This document shows, piece after piece, positions 27,393 through 36,913 of a stretch of DNA of 64,000 nucleotides (within the stretch, counting starts at the first letter, position 1; every line of letters starts with the position of its first letter). This DNA is from Armatimonadota bacterium (GTDB lineage: Bacteria > Armatimonadota > Fimbriimonadia > Fimbriimonadales > Fimbriimonadaceae), in assembly GCA_016125185.1 (NCBI GenBank), contig WGMG01000004.1:62001-126000 (forward strand). The letters run 5' to 3'. The position numbers were made by a program, and so were the translations under genes. Below the pieces are notes generated by a model. That model ran no database searches, was not told the DNA's origin, and saw nothing but the letters and a program-made list of their open reading frames with translations.

Positions 27393-29198
27393 CTATTTCA
27401 CTGCCTCCATGACACTTGCCGCGATGCCCGCATTCCCAAACGGCGGCATCAGATAGATGCCTTGCGAGAGCTTTTTGATCTCCGCGCTGAGCTTTTGCGC
27501 CTGCTCGATTCCGATCGCCAGCGCCGTCGCGTCGTCAGGGGCGTTCGCCATCATTGCGCGCAAATCCTCGGGGATCGTGACCCCCGGGACTTCATTGTGC
27601 ATGAATTCCGTGTGCCGAGCCGATCGCAGAGGCAGAACGCCCAGCAGAAGCGGCACGCCCAACGAGCGGCAGACTTCCGCTGTCCGCTCCGCCGCGCCAA
27701 GGTCGAAGACCGGCTGAGTGTACACGATCTGCGCCCCCGCTTCCACCTTCCGCTTTAGGCGATCATCCTCTAATTCTTGGTCCATCGCGCCAGGATTGTA
27801 GGCGCAGCAGATGGTGAACGCGCACCGCATGCCAACCGAGTACCCCGCGAGGTCGAGCCCTTCGTTGAAACGGCTCATGATGCGACACAGGCCGATGGCG
27901 TCGATGTCGAAGACGCTGGTCGCGCTCGGGTAGTCGCCGATGTTGGCCGGATCACCGGTGACGGAAAGGATGTTGCGGATGCCCAGGGCGTGGGCGCCCA
28001 ATAGGTCGCTCTGCACCGCCAGCAGGTTGCGGTCGCGACAACTGAAGTGCATGGTGACCTCGATGCCGCTCTGCGTTTGGATGAGGTTGCTGACCGCCGC
28101 CGGATTCATGCGCAGACGAGCGCGGGCACCGTCCGAAATGTTGATGACGTCGCACCCCATGTCGCGCAAGGTCTTGGCTCCATCGAGGAGCTTCTGGATG
28201 CGCAAGCCACGCGGAACGTCCATCTCGACCGCGATCACAAATTTCTGGCCGATCTTCTGCGAAAGCTGACTCGGTTCGGCCTGGGGAAGGTCCTCTTTCT
28301 CCTTCGCGCTGCGCGTCATGATCGTGCGGACCTTGGGCTTCACGCCCTGGTCGATCATTTTGCGCATGGCGCGGATGTGGTCGGGCGAGGTTCCACAGCA
28401 ACCGCCAACGACCCGCGCGCCCTCCTCGATCAGACGCATCGTCGCCTTGGCAAAGTATTCCGGCGAGGTATCGTAGGTGATTTCGCCTTTGACCAGTTGG
28501 GGTAGGCCGGGAGTTGGGAATGCGATGATCGGCAGATCGGTCTCTTCGGCCATCATCCGCACCAGGTCCAGCATGCGCTGGGGACCGACGATGCAGTTCG
28601 CGCCGAGGGCCGTCACCCCGAGGTCCGACATTTCGCCCGCGCGGCGGCCAGGCAAGCCTTCGGCCAGCATTTCGCCGTCCTCGATGAACGCCTTGCTGAC
28701 CAGGATCGGGAGGTCGCTGACGCTCCGCACTGCCTTCACCGCGATGGCGATCTCTTCGATATCCACGAAGGTCTCCAGGAAGAAGCCATCGACTCCGCCC
28801 GCGACAAGGCCCTGCGCCGCCTCGACAAACGAAGCGAATGCGGCTTCCTGGGAAATCTGTCCGAATGGGGCCAGCGGCTTTCCGCACGGACCCATCGCGC
28901 CGAGGACGAATTTGCCCTCCGGGCACACGCTACGGGCCAGTACCGCTCCGGCCAAATTCAGATCGTGGACGCTGACGCCAAAGCCTTCCAGCTTAAAGTG
29001 ATTCGAGCAAAACGTGTTGGTCTCGACGAAGTCGCTCCCCGCATCGAAGTATTCGCGGTGGGCGGCTCGAACGAGCTCTGGGGCTTCGAGATTCGCGAGG
29101 TCGTACGGCTGCTTTTTGTAGCCGCGATCCGCGAGTAGGGTTCCGTTTGCACCATCGCCAAGGAGCACGCCGTTTGCTAGTGCATCTGCCAAACTCAC
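27393..29198 (-). CDS. bifunctional homocysteine S-methyltransferase / methylenetetrahydrofolate reductase
   Basis: A 601-residue fusion. Residues 1-295 form a zinc-dependent homocysteine methyltransferase barrel, with Zn cysteines in GANCIVGP (about 203) and GGCCGTSPDH (about 268). Residues about 310-600 form a MetF-like flavin domain (VAVEMDVPRG, ILSVTGDPANIGDYP, QIVYTQPVFDL) that reduces methylene-THF to methyl-THF. Similar fusions such as Bacillus YitJ exist. It supports methionine regeneration without cobalamin in this polypeptide. Translation starts at GTG 29198. No SAM riboswitch leader is seen in the 53-bp upstream gap. Confidence 0.93.
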   Translation of the reverse strand: MSLADALANGVLLGDGANGTLLADRGYKKQPYDLANLEAPELVRAAHREYFDAGSDFVETNTFCSNHFKLEGFGVSVHDLNLAGAVLARSVCPEGKFVLGAMGPCGKPLAPFGQISQEAAFASFVEAAQGLVAGGVDGFFLETFVDIEEIAIAVKAVRSVSDLPILVSKAFIEDGEMLAEGLPGRRAGEMSDLGVTALGANCIVGPQRMLDLVRMMAEETDLPIIAFPTPGLPQLVKGEITYDTSPEYFAKATMRLIEEGARVVGGCCGTSPDHIRAMRKMIDQGVKPKVRTIMTRSAKEKEDLPQAEPSQLSQKIGQKFVIAVEMDVPRGLRIQKLLDGAKTLRDMGCDVINISDGARARLRMNPAAVSNLIQTQSGIEVTMHFSCRDRNLLAVQSDLLGAHALGIRNILSVTGDPANIGDYPSATSVFDIDAIGLCRIMSRFNEGLDLAGYSVGMRCAFTICCAYNPGAMDQELEDDRLKRKVEAGAQIVYTQPVFDLGAAERTAEVCRSLGVPLLLGVLPLRSARHTEFMHNEVPGVTIPEDLRAMMANAPDDATALAIGIEQAQKLSAEIKKLSQGIYLMPPFGNAGIAASVMEAVK

Positions 29199-29251
29199 CC
29201 GTAGAGGGTACCTTTTTGGCCCGCTACGGGTTCGCTAGACGTGCTCTAGGT

Positions 29252-30943
29252 CTACGGCACTCCAGGGTAGAACCGCCATGTCGCCTTGAAGTCGGGCGTC
29301 AATTTCTGACCCGACATCAGCGCACGAAGAATCTCGATCGGCATCTCGTTTTCCTGCAAGAACTGGTCGTGGAACTGCTTCTCGGTCATCTTTCCGGCTT
29401 CGACCATCTCCTTGCGCAGAGCTCGAATCTGGAGCGCACCCAGCATGTACGCGGCCTGGTACAAAGGCGGATAGCTGCCGTTGAACGACCGGCGCACCTC
29501 GCCTTCGGCCGTCGAGCGCTCGTGCCCGACCTTTTCCACCAGGTAGTCCACGCACTGCTGAGGCGTCATCTGACCCATGTGGAACTTCAACGAGAAGACG
29601 ATGCGCGCGCACCGGTGCATGCGCCAGAACAGCGCTCCCACCCGGTCTTCGGGCGTCGCCGTAAAGCCTCGATCCCACAGGACCATCTCCCAATACAGCG
29701 CCCAACCTTCGATCCAAAACGGCGTGTCGAAAAGCTGTCGGTAAGGTCGGTACCGCGCGTTCATGAACTGCTGGAGGTGGTGGCCCGGAATCAGTTCGTG
29801 GAACACCGTTGCCCTCGCGAAGTGTTTGTTGTTGCCGCGCATGCTCATCAGCTTGGCGTCGTAGTCCATCGTGTTCGTCGGGAACGAAACCATGATGGTG
29901 TCGCCACCGAGGAAGAATGGGCTGACCTTCTGCCGCTCGGGGCTCATCATGACCATCCGCCAGGTTTCTTCGGCCAGCGGCGGCACCGTCACGAGATCGT
30001 ATTTCTTGACGTAGTCGATGGCCTCCAGGGCGAGGTCGCGGATGAATTCGGGCTGTTCGCCGGGGGCAACGTGATCGTTCTTAACCTTCTCTAGCGCCTT
30101 CTTCCAGTCGTCGCCAAAGCCCATCTCGCGCGAGGCCTTTTTCATCTCGGTTTCGCACCAGGCGAACTCCTTCTCGGCGATGTCGAGCAGTTCCTGTGGC
30201 GAGTAGGCGATCAGCTCGGCCTGCAGTTCGTCCTTCAGCCCCTGCACGCCGATTGGCGAGCCGATGATGGTGTCAGTGTCGTCGCCCTTGATGCCCACCA
30301 GCTTCTCCTTGGCGAACGGAATATAGTCCTCCAGCGCCTTGTGCGCGCTCTCGTACGGCTTCTGCACCCACCACGAGAACATCGGGTCGTAACCGTTATA
30401 GAACTTGAACCACTCTTCGAGGTGCCGCTTCAGGTCGTCCAAGATGTTCGCACCCCGATAAGCGTCGGTTTTGTCCATCTTTAGACCCTTTTCTATCTCT
30501 TTTCGAGAGTCCTTGATGGCGTCCTCCAGCTTCTTCATCGCCGCCGCGCAGGCTTCGGGGTCGATGGGCTTCATCTGCTGGCGTGCTTCGCAAAGGTCGA
30601 TGATAAGGCCGCTGAACGGACGCATCTTCTCGCTGGCGGCGTCCAGACGGGCGTCGATGCTGAGGCGTCGTTGGGAGCTTTCCAGTTCGTGCTTGAGGAG
30701 CAGATAATCGATCTGCGATTCGCGGTCGAGGCCGTCGAAATTGACCGTCTTGAGGTCGGTCAATTGGGACTTGTAGTAGGTCTCAAACCGGGCGACGCGG
30801 TTGGGCGAACTGTTGATGTTGTAGAAACGCCGGAGGCCGTCGAGGTCCTCAGAAACAGACTGGATTCGGTGTTGCATGACGCTTTCTTGAGCCTGCGCCC
30901 CGGCGACCAAGAGGCATAAGGCGATGCTGGCGAGACTCCGCAT
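29252..30943 (-). CDS. DUF885 exported protein, probable zinc peptidase
   Basis: A 563-residue DUF885 protein with a signal peptide (residues 1-19, ending AGAQAQ). The conserved metallopeptidase-like motif HELIPGHHLQ is at about residue 380, and the downstream FWIEGWALYWEMVLWD block gives the Glu ligand. DUF885 proteins are related to M2/M32-like helical metallopeptidases, but activity is rarely tested. It is probably periplasmic. It stands 53 bp upstream of the methyltransferase/MTHFR gene. Confidence 0.85.
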   Translation of the reverse strand: MRSLASIALCLLVAGAQAQESVMQHRIQSVSEDLDGLRRFYNINSSPNRVARFETYYKSQLTDLKTVNFDGLDRESQIDYLLLKHELESSQRRLSIDARLDAASEKMRPFSGLIIDLCEARQQMKPIDPEACAAAMKKLEDAIKDSRKEIEKGLKMDKTDAYRGANILDDLKRHLEEWFKFYNGYDPMFSWWVQKPYESAHKALEDYIPFAKEKLVGIKGDDTDTIIGSPIGVQGLKDELQAELIAYSPQELLDIAEKEFAWCETEMKKASREMGFGDDWKKALEKVKNDHVAPGEQPEFIRDLALEAIDYVKKYDLVTVPPLAEETWRMVMMSPERQKVSPFFLGGDTIMVSFPTNTMDYDAKLMSMRGNNKHFARATVFHELIPGHHLQQFMNARYRPYRQLFDTPFWIEGWALYWEMVLWDRGFTATPEDRVGALFWRMHRCARIVFSLKFHMGQMTPQQCVDYLVEKVGHERSTAEGEVRRSFNGSYPPLYQAAYMLGALQIRALRKEMVEAGKMTEKQFHDQFLQENEMPIEILRALMSGQKLTPDFKATWRFYPGVP

Positions 30944-31590
30944 GAGGGAGAGTATACGCGTTGGGGGTTTCTTGAGAGCTTTCTGCCTTTAGCCTTCAGC
31001 TTTTGTGCGCGAAATGTTCCTTCTCTTGTTTTAGTGGAACCACTGGTAAATTCTAGCCTCGCCTTGCTTTGTCCCTGCTTCTCGGACTTCGGCGGACAAG
31101 CAGATGTCTTTACCAGTGCAACTGTAGGTTCTGATCTTAGAGCCCCAACGGGGCGATCAAAGTTAGCCCGGCCCGCAAGGGCTGGGTACCAAGACGCCGC
31201 ATAAAGGCGGTCTGAAGGACCGCGCCAATAAGACTTTCTCTCCCTCCATGCCTGCCCCCTTACTCTCTCAGTGAGGAAGGGAACGAAGGAGACGGACAGA
31301 CCGTCCAAGCTCGCGATGAACGACCCCATCGGGGTCGCAGATGGTAGCCAGGTGGTCGGAGCGTCCAGGAGGGAGCGCAGACCCCTGGATAGCCCCGCAA
31401 CAGCAACAATCCGAGGAGTGGAGCGACCCGGCGCTTAGCGCCGCCATTTATCCTGACCACCAGATCAAATCCAGGTCTTCACAACCTGTCCTAAGCACTC
31501 TGCACCATCGATCCCCCCACCCAAACGAAATTCAAATCTTCATTCTCGACAATGGGGCCAGCGAGCTTCGGTTCGCCTTAGGAGAAGCGA
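30944..31590 (+). other. gene-free region rich in hairpins, with an R1 module
   Basis: A 647-bp region upstream of two divergent genes. Short perfect hairpins follow one another: GCCCCAACGGGGC (31142-31154), a CCCGGCCC/GGGCTGGG pair near 31167, CGGTC/GACCG near 31207, and an R1 copy at 31322-31442. No gene is supported. The promoter of the di-haem gene should lie in the last 140 bp. Confidence 0.65.
31322..31442 (+). repeat. R1 dispersed palindromic module, copy d
   Basis: Opens with GACCCCATCGGGGTC, continues GCAGATGGTAGCCAGG, contains AGACCCCTGGATAGC and closes with GGCGCTTAGCGCC. It is 121 bp, the same length as the copy at 49429-49549. Confidence 0.75.
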
Positions 31591-32832
31591 ATGACAAATC
31601 GCAAAAAAACTGTCGCAACGGGATCCGTCGCGGCCCTTGGCCTGTTCCTCCTCGGAGCATGCGGAGGTTCATCGTCGGATCCCACTTTTACTATCGTCAC
31701 CTTGCCCGACGATCCCGAGGGGCGGTCCTACACGCTAGGCGAACCCCTCCACGGACTCTCGAGCGCGGACCTCGTCGCCTTCAACGACGGGCTCAACACG
31801 TTCGCCGAGACCGAGGACAAAGAAGACGGCCTGGGGCCGGTCTTCAACGGAGAATCGTGTGGGCAGTGCCACATTCGTGGGGCCCTGGGTGGGGCCGGAA
31901 CCGACCTTCAGCTCACGCGGGAGACTCGGATCGGCGGAATGCGGAACGGGAAATATAGCGACCTCGAGGACGTCGGTGGACCGGTGATTCAAGCCCGGTC
32001 GCTGAAAGAGTTCGATGCTAGCTACCGCTTCCCGGGGGAGGTGGTCCCGCCGGGGACGCAATTTGTCTCTCGCCGCATCACCACGCCCACGTTCGGTGAC
32101 GGCCTCATCGAGGCGATCCCGGACGACGCCATTCTCGCCCGGACGCACATGAAGCTCCCGGACGGCGTGGCGGGTGTGGCCAACATGGAGATGGATCCCA
32201 TCACCAATCGGCTCCGGGTGGGACGTTTCGGGTGGAAGAGCCAGCATGCGACATTGGATGTCTTCGCCGCCGATGCGTATCTGAACGAAATGGGGATCAC
32301 CACACCTCTGTTTCCGACCGAGAACCCCCCGCAGGGGCATCCGCTCCAGCCTGGCGACGACGTGGCTGCCGATCCCGAGGACACCGAGGACGTGGCGAAA
32401 TTCGCAGCGTTCATGCGGTTCCTCGCGCCGCCGGCTCGCTCGCCGCTGACCCAAAAGGGCAAACAAGGCGAGATTCTGTTCAGCAAGTTCGGTTGTGCCA
32501 ACTGCCACGTGCCGTCGATGACGACCGGGCCGAACGCCAACCCTGCGCTGGACCATAAGCCCGCCAACTTGTATTCCGACCTGCTGGTGCACCACATGGG
32601 CGGTCAGCTAGCGGACGGGGTGGTGCAGGGCCAGGCCAAGGGAGACATGTTCCGGACCGCGCCCCTTTGGGGGCTGTCGAAGCGGCTGTTCTTCCTACAC
32701 GACGGACGCGCGAATACGTTCGACGCGGCCATCACCGGCCACGGCGGCGAAGGGGAGGCGGCCAAACAGCGCTACGTCCGAGCCAAGCCACAGGAGCGCG
32801 ATCAACTGATCGAGTTCCTCGGTTCGCTGTAG
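31591..32832 (+). CDS. di-haem oxidoreductase (DUF1111), lipoprotein
   Basis: A 413-residue c-type cytochrome of the DHOR/DUF1111 family, related to di-haem peroxidases. A lipoprotein signal is present (residues 1-25, lipobox LLGAC). Two haem-binding CxxCH motifs are seen: CGQCH (about residue 90) and CANCH (about 306). The family C-terminus is FFLHDGRANTFDAAITGHGGEG. It should be periplasmic and anchored by lipid. The biological electron donor is unknown. It is followed by a strong terminator. Confidence 0.9.
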   Translation: MTNRKKTVATGSVAALGLFLLGACGGSSSDPTFTIVTLPDDPEGRSYTLGEPLHGLSSADLVAFNDGLNTFAETEDKEDGLGPVFNGESCGQCHIRGALGGAGTDLQLTRETRIGGMRNGKYSDLEDVGGPVIQARSLKEFDASYRFPGEVVPPGTQFVSRRITTPTFGDGLIEAIPDDAILARTHMKLPDGVAGVANMEMDPITNRLRVGRFGWKSQHATLDVFAADAYLNEMGITTPLFPTENPPQGHPLQPGDDVAADPEDTEDVAKFAAFMRFLAPPARSPLTQKGKQGEILFSKFGCANCHVPSMTTGPNANPALDHKPANLYSDLLVHHMGGQLADGVVQGQAKGDMFRTAPLWGLSKRLFFLHDGRANTFDAAITGHGGEGEAAKQRYVRAKPQERDQLIEFLGSL

Positions 32833-32852
32833 CCGATCGTCAGGGAGGGGAT

Positions 32853-32883
32853 GCCCCTGCGACTCGTTCGCAGGGGCCTTTTT
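32853..32883. terminator. rho-independent terminator after the di-haem gene
   Basis: GCCCCTGCGA and TCGCAGGGGC form a perfect 10-bp stem with a 5-base loop CTCGT, followed by CCTTTTTC. It lies between convergent genes. Confidence 0.85.
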
Positions 32884-32888
32884 CAGGC

Positions 32889-33347
32889 CTAGATGCGCTC
32901 GGCGCCGCCCGCCGAAAAACCGTAGCCGATGAAGTCGGTTTCGGGGAAATCCTCGTCGCCGCGAGCCCGTCGCAGGCCCCGCAGTTCGCCCCGGTGGTAG
33001 GTGCCGTGGTTGATGGCGTGTTGGACGATCCACGAGATAACTGCGCGGGCACCCTCGCCGGTGGTGCGCCGAAACTCGATGGACGATTGCAGGTCGATGG
33101 TCTCCAGCAGGCCAAGCCACTTGGCGTTGATCGTTTCCATCGTTTCGACCGTCAAGTCCGGCTTGGGAATCGCGGTCGGCGACTCGCCCGCCAGACGCAT
33201 GGCCCAGATCAACTGGGACCCGAGGATGTGCTGGAGCAGGCTTCGATCCGGCTCGCCCGCGCCGGTGCGATCCAGGCAGTCCAGCCACTGCTTATTCGCC
33301 CACAGGTCGTACTCAAACCCACGTTTAAAGATATCTTTGTCGGTCAC
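32889..33347 (-). CDS. DinB-family protein
   Basis: A 152-residue four-helix DinB/YfiT-like protein. The pattern YDLWANKQWLDCL at the start, LQHILGSQLIWAMRL in helix 2 and IVQHAINHGTYHRGEL in helix 3 supplies the three conserved metal-binding histidines (HxxxHxxxH type). Members are metal-dependent thiol-transferase or hydrolase-like enzymes. The start is GTG 33347. The substrate is unknown. Confidence 0.88.
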   Translation of the reverse strand: MTDKDIFKRGFEYDLWANKQWLDCLDRTGAGEPDRSLLQHILGSQLIWAMRLAGESPTAIPKPDLTVETMETINAKWLGLLETIDLQSSIEFRRTTGEGARAVISWIVQHAINHGTYHRGELRGLRRARGDEDFPETDFIGYGFSAGGAERI

Positions 33348-33388
33348 GAACTGTACTACGCGGGCGGCGCGGCTAAAATCAACGAGAG

Positions 33389-33955
33389 ATGCCCACTCGC
33401 CAAGACGCCCTCGATTTGGTTCGCGAACACACGAAAAGCGACTCGCTCGTCCGCCACATGCTGGCGGTAGAGACCTGCATGCGCTGGTACGCCGAGCGCT
33501 TGGGTGAAGACGTCGAAACGTGGGGTCTGGCTGGCCTTCTGCACGATTTCGACTACGAAGCCCACCCGGACGAGCATCCGCGTTGGGGCATGGCGCTGTT
33601 GCCTGGCTTGGGCTATTCGGACGAGATCGTGCGGGCAGTGGCTGCCCACGCGCCGGAGCGAACCGGTGTGGAACCGGAATCGACGATGGAGCGCTATCTG
33701 TTTGCCTGCGACGAGCTGAGCGGGTTCATCACGGCGGTGACCTACGTTCGACCCAGCAAGTCGGTTCATGACGTCGAGGTCAAGAGCGTCAAGAAGAAGC
33801 TGAAGGAGCCGTCGTTTGCCGCAGGTGTCAACCGCGATGACGTCTCGCGTGGGGTTGAACTGATCGGCGTGGAGCTTGACGAGCATATCGGCAACATGAT
33901 CCAAGCGATGCGCGGCAATGCGGAGGAATTGGGGCTCCAAGGCGTGCCTGGGTGA
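33389..33955 (+). CDS. HD-domain phosphohydrolase-like protein
   Basis: A 188-residue HD-domain protein with metal-ligand His in VRHMLAVE and the HD pair in [14 protein letters not shown] (about residues 47-60). It is a family of small cytosolic hydrolases found widely and not characterised. Its stop overlaps the GTG of the next gene (GTGA), indicating coupling with a membrane protein of unknown function. Confidence 0.83.
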   Translation: MPTRQDALDLVREHTKSDSLVRHMLAVETCMRWYAERLGEDVETWGLAGLLHDFDYEAHPDEHPRWGMALLPGLGYSDEIVRAVAAHAPERTGVEPESTMERYLFACDELSGFITAVTYVRPSKSVHDVEVKSVKKKLKEPSFAAGVNRDDVSRGVELIGVELDEHIGNMIQAMRGNAEELGLQGVPG

Positions 33956-35145
33956 TCATTGAGTTCCTCCTTTTCGCCCTAGCCTTCATCATCCTATCGA
34001 CGCTGGCCGATCTGGTGATGGCGCAAATTCGTATCCCCTACTGGAAGCGCCGGATCGCGGAGTTGGGTATCCCCGAGGACCCCAGCGAGTTCGTCGAAAA
34101 GTTCTATCCAGAAGGCGAGATTTCGGCCGACGTTGAGGCGGTCGGCGACGCGCTCGCTTCGATCTTTCCCATCGAAAGCGACGTTACGCTGACCGTTCCT
34201 CAACTCGAAGCCTGCATCAGTTACATTCTCACGCTGCCGGTAGGACCGATCGTGCCGCCGAAGTATATTGGCAGTGCCGACGAAACCCTAGTTGACTTGA
34301 TGAGGCCCTGCTTGTCCTTTGCCAAATCAGCCGAAAAACTGGTCCAAAGTGGGGCCGTGCAGGGGGACTCAATAATGCAGTGCCTACTGGCGCTTCAACG
34401 CCTCCTCGATGTTTACCGAGAGACGCCGTTTGCTTTTGCACGCATCGTCGAATACCGAACCCTGCTGGCCTATGGGCGAATATTTGCGGTTGGCATTCAA
34501 CGCACCGATTTCCGAGATGAGGGCTTCTCCGAAACGTTGGTCTGGCTGAGCGACGTGAAGTGGGATTGGTATCTGGAACGGATGGTCCTCAGCGAGATCA
34601 GCCTGAGTTACTACTATTCAGGTCAAAAGCTAGCAAAGGATAGCTATGAACGGGGGATGTTGGCTCTGGCAAAGTCCCGCCGAACTCGCCTCATGCGGCT
34701 CTCCTCTTGGGTTCGCTACCACATGCCATGGACCGTGCCCGTCTACGTAGCCGCGTACCTCGAGAAATTCTTTAAGACGCTTGAAGTCGCCCGTCGCGGC
34801 GGATACCATGTAACCTTCAAAGAAGTTACAAGAGCTTTTAACCGAACCAGGAACCCCTTTAGCCTCTTTACGCCGTTGATCAATGAGCGTCGGTCCCGCG
34901 AGATAATATTTCGTAGTTTCGAAATGCACAAGTCCCGCCGCGACTTCTACTTGTGGCTCCGCGAGACGCTCGAGGCCCTCAACACCTGCCTACCCGAAGA
35001 AATCGACCGCAGTTCTGAATTCAGTTGCATCCTTGTCCGCCGCGAAGGCGGCCTCATCCGGTCCCAATTCACATTCCTCAGCCACATCGCTGGGCCAGTT
35101 CAAATCGAAGCATCGTGGCCCGTCGAGTCCCCGCCGATCGTCTAG
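33952..35145 (+). CDS. membrane-anchored protein of unknown function
   Basis: A 397-residue protein that I do not recognise. One N-terminal membrane helix (residues 1-20) is followed by a soluble region containing several Leu/Tyr-rich helices. The Lys/Arg content is high around residues 220-325. No catalytic motif is apparent. It is translationally coupled to the HD-domain gene by a GTGA overlap. It may be lineage-specific. Confidence 0.65.
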   Translation: MIIEFLLFALAFIILSTLADLVMAQIRIPYWKRRIAELGIPEDPSEFVEKFYPEGEISADVEAVGDALASIFPIESDVTLTVPQLEACISYILTLPVGPIVPPKYIGSADETLVDLMRPCLSFAKSAEKLVQSGAVQGDSIMQCLLALQRLLDVYRETPFAFARIVEYRTLLAYGRIFAVGIQRTDFRDEGFSETLVWLSDVKWDWYLERMVLSEISLSYYYSGQKLAKDSYERGMLALAKSRRTRLMRLSSWVRYHMPWTVPVYVAAYLEKFFKTLEVARRGGYHVTFKEVTRAFNRTRNPFSLFTPLINERRSREIIFRSFEMHKSRRDFYLWLRETLEALNTCLPEEIDRSSEFSCILVRREGGLIRSQFTFLSHIAGPVQIEASWPVESPPIV

Positions 35146-35345
35146 CGTCCCCAATCTTTAGTACAAAGTATCTCGTACAAACGGAAAACCCGATCTGCGG
35201 AAGCCGTTCTTGTATTCGTACAATCTCCCCAGAGACCCGGAGCTTCAACGGAGAAGCCCCCCACTTAATTCTCTCGCGAAGTCTTCGAGTGTCTCTTATT
35301 TTTCTTCGGCCGAAGTGGGGTTTTTGGAGCGGTATCCTAATCCAC
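35146..35345 (+). other. gene-free stretch with long-arm hairpin
   Basis: I see no gene here. Three GTACAA motifs (35161, 35175 and 35218) and a small palindrome TTGTATTCGTACAA (35210-35223) lie upstream of a long-armed hairpin (35259-35320). Confidence 0.45.
35259..35325 (+). terminator. possible long-loop terminator
   Basis: CCCCACTT (35259-35266) pairs perfectly with AAGTGGGG (35313-35320), followed by TTTTT (35321-35325). The 46-base loop holds smaller hairpins. It could end the transcript of the gene at 33952 or be a structured leader. Confidence 0.4.
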
Positions 35346-35507
35346 GTGGAGAAGGCGAGGGGTTCGAGTCCGTGGCCGTGGATCACATTCGTGCTCCTGG
35401 TACTCTCGATCATCGTTTTTTGGGTGCTTCCCAACCGGCGGCCCGCTTCCGAAATTCATCTTAACTATCGCACCACGCAAAACGCCCCCGCGGCTAATGG
35501 TCCCTGA
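35346..35507 (+). CDS. possible small single-TM protein
   Basis: A 53-residue candidate starting at GTG. A charged N-terminus is followed by a clear membrane helix (WPWITFVLLVLSIIVFWVL) and a polar tail ending 14 bp before the DHFR-like gene. No ribosome site is obvious and I know no homologue. The membrane helix and its position make it plausible. Confidence 0.35.
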   Translation: MEKARGSSPWPWITFVLLVLSIIVFWVLPNRRPASEIHLNYRTTQNAPAANGP

Positions 35508-35521
35508 GGTAAGTTATTTCC

Positions 35522-36040
35522 GTGCTCACCACGCTTTTCATCGCAACGAGTCTCGACGGCTATATTGCGGGGCCCGATGACGATGTTTCTTGGCTGTTCA
35601 CCGACGCCGACTACGGGTTCGATGAGTTCTATACAACCATCGACACCCTCATCATGGGGCGCGGAACCTACGACGTGGTGCGCAAGCTGGGCCGATGGCC
35701 GTACCACGGCAAGCGGACCATGGTCGTGACCCGAAGCGAAAAGCTGGACATTACCACTCCAGATACCGCCTACTTCAACGGCTCTCTGCCCGACCTGGAA
35801 AAGCTCCTCAAGGAGCAGGGTGTTCGCAACTCGTGGCTGGTGGGGGGCGGCGAGTTGGTGGCGGGCTACCTCAACGCGCACCTGGTGGAGCAGGTCGTGG
35901 TGTCGGTGCATCCAGTCCTGCTGGGACACGGCGTTCCGCTGTTCCCGACCGAGATTCCGCGCACGCGCCTGGAACTTATCAACGCCGAAGCCTACGATAG
36001 CGGCCTTGTTCAGTTAAAGTATAAGATAAAGCGGAAGTAG
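35522..36040 (+). CDS. dihydrofolate reductase-like (RibD C-terminal) family protein
   Basis: A 172-residue protein of the RibD C-terminal/DHFR-like superfamily, using NADPH-type folds. The family signature FIATSLDGYIAGPDDDVSWL opens the protein. LIMGRGTYDVV, SWLVGGGELVAGYL and HPVLLGHGVPLFP follow. Such stand-alone proteins (YwjB/YyaP type) have unknown substrates. The start is GTG 35522. Confidence 0.9.
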   Translation: MLTTLFIATSLDGYIAGPDDDVSWLFTDADYGFDEFYTTIDTLIMGRGTYDVVRKLGRWPYHGKRTMVVTRSEKLDITTPDTAYFNGSLPDLEKLLKEQGVRNSWLVGGGELVAGYLNAHLVEQVVVSVHPVLLGHGVPLFPTEIPRTRLELINAEAYDSGLVQLKYKIKRK

Positions 36041-36068
36041 CCTCTCCGACGGCGCGCCTTCCGCAAGA

Positions 36069-36893
36069 GTGGACAGGATGGTCTTTCGCGCGACCAAATG
36101 GTACAAGGACCCCAATTTTCAAGGGTTCATGTTCTGTGGCGTTGCGTGCATCTTGCTGATTCCTTTCCGTGCGGCGCAACTGGCAAGGGACCAAATCATT
36201 ATCTTCACCATTTTCGGAATTTGGGCCGTTTTCGCCGCGCTTTGTTCCATTCGCGAGATTGAAGTCACGCCCGAGGTTCTGCGAATTCGCCGTTGGCCAA
36301 AGGGCCTCGAGTTGACCAAGAACGACATAAAACAGCTTCAGATCGAAGTTGCAGGCAACCATTCACGCATTAGTGTGGCGACGTCCGAAGGGATTCAACT
36401 CAAGATAGCGCTGGTTACCTTCGAACATCCCGATTCAGTGATTCAATCGTTGCATGAATGGGTAACTTTCGAGCCTAAATTTGGCATCTATGGCGGGAAG
36501 AGAAACAGGATTGGACTATGGCCCTTTGTCGTCTTCAGCCTTTGTATTTTGATCGCCGGTTACGGGCAACCGGATTGGCCGTTTGTCACATTAGGGGTTT
36601 ACCTCGGTTTCCTTATTAGCTCGCTAGCATCTGATCGCGGAGGTATCAAGGCGGACGTCGAACCAACTGGCCTTACGTTTCGCGCCAAAGGGATTTCATA
36701 TTCGGTCCGTTGGGACGAACTGAGTCAGGTCAAGCTTTTGTCCACCTGGGGAATACAAAAGATCGAGACCGCCACGATCTCGGAGGGAGACCGCACGTGG
36801 CGCCTACGACAGTTCGGAAACTACCTCGACTTGCGCGACACCATCCTCGCCAACGTCCCCGCCGGCATCGTGGTCGATAACCGACAGATTTGA
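36069..36893 (+). CDS. integral membrane protein of unknown function with two similar halves
   Basis: A 274-residue protein. Two hydrophobic hairpins lie at about residues 17-60 and 150-185. Each is followed by a short beta-rich domain (EIEVTPEVLRIRRWP and ADVEPTGLTFRAKG), reminiscent of membrane-associated PH-like domains. The two-part repetition suggests an internal duplication. Start is GTG 36069 or ATG 36078. It follows the DHFR-like gene by 28 bp. The function is unknown. Confidence 0.6.
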   Translation: MDRMVFRATKWYKDPNFQGFMFCGVACILLIPFRAAQLARDQIIIFTIFGIWAVFAALCSIREIEVTPEVLRIRRWPKGLELTKNDIKQLQIEVAGNHSRISVATSEGIQLKIALVTFEHPDSVIQSLHEWVTFEPKFGIYGGKRNRIGLWPFVVFSLCILIAGYGQPDWPFVTLGVYLGFLISSLASDRGGIKADVEPTGLTFRAKGISYSVRWDELSQVKLLSTWGIQKIETATISEGDRTWRLRQFGNYLDLRDTILANVPAGIVVDNRQI

Positions 36894-36913
36894 TCGCCTT
36901 TTGAAGGCATCCT

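Noticed and set aside
29199-29251. SAM or cobalamin riboswitch before the methyltransferase/MTHFR gene
   Set aside because: The upstream gap is only 53 bp and does not show a multi-helix leader; the gene follows DUF885 on the same strand.
35161-35223. Three GTACAA motifs as an operator
   Set aside because: The spacing is irregular (14 and 43 bp) and no regulator is adjacent, so there is too little to call a site.
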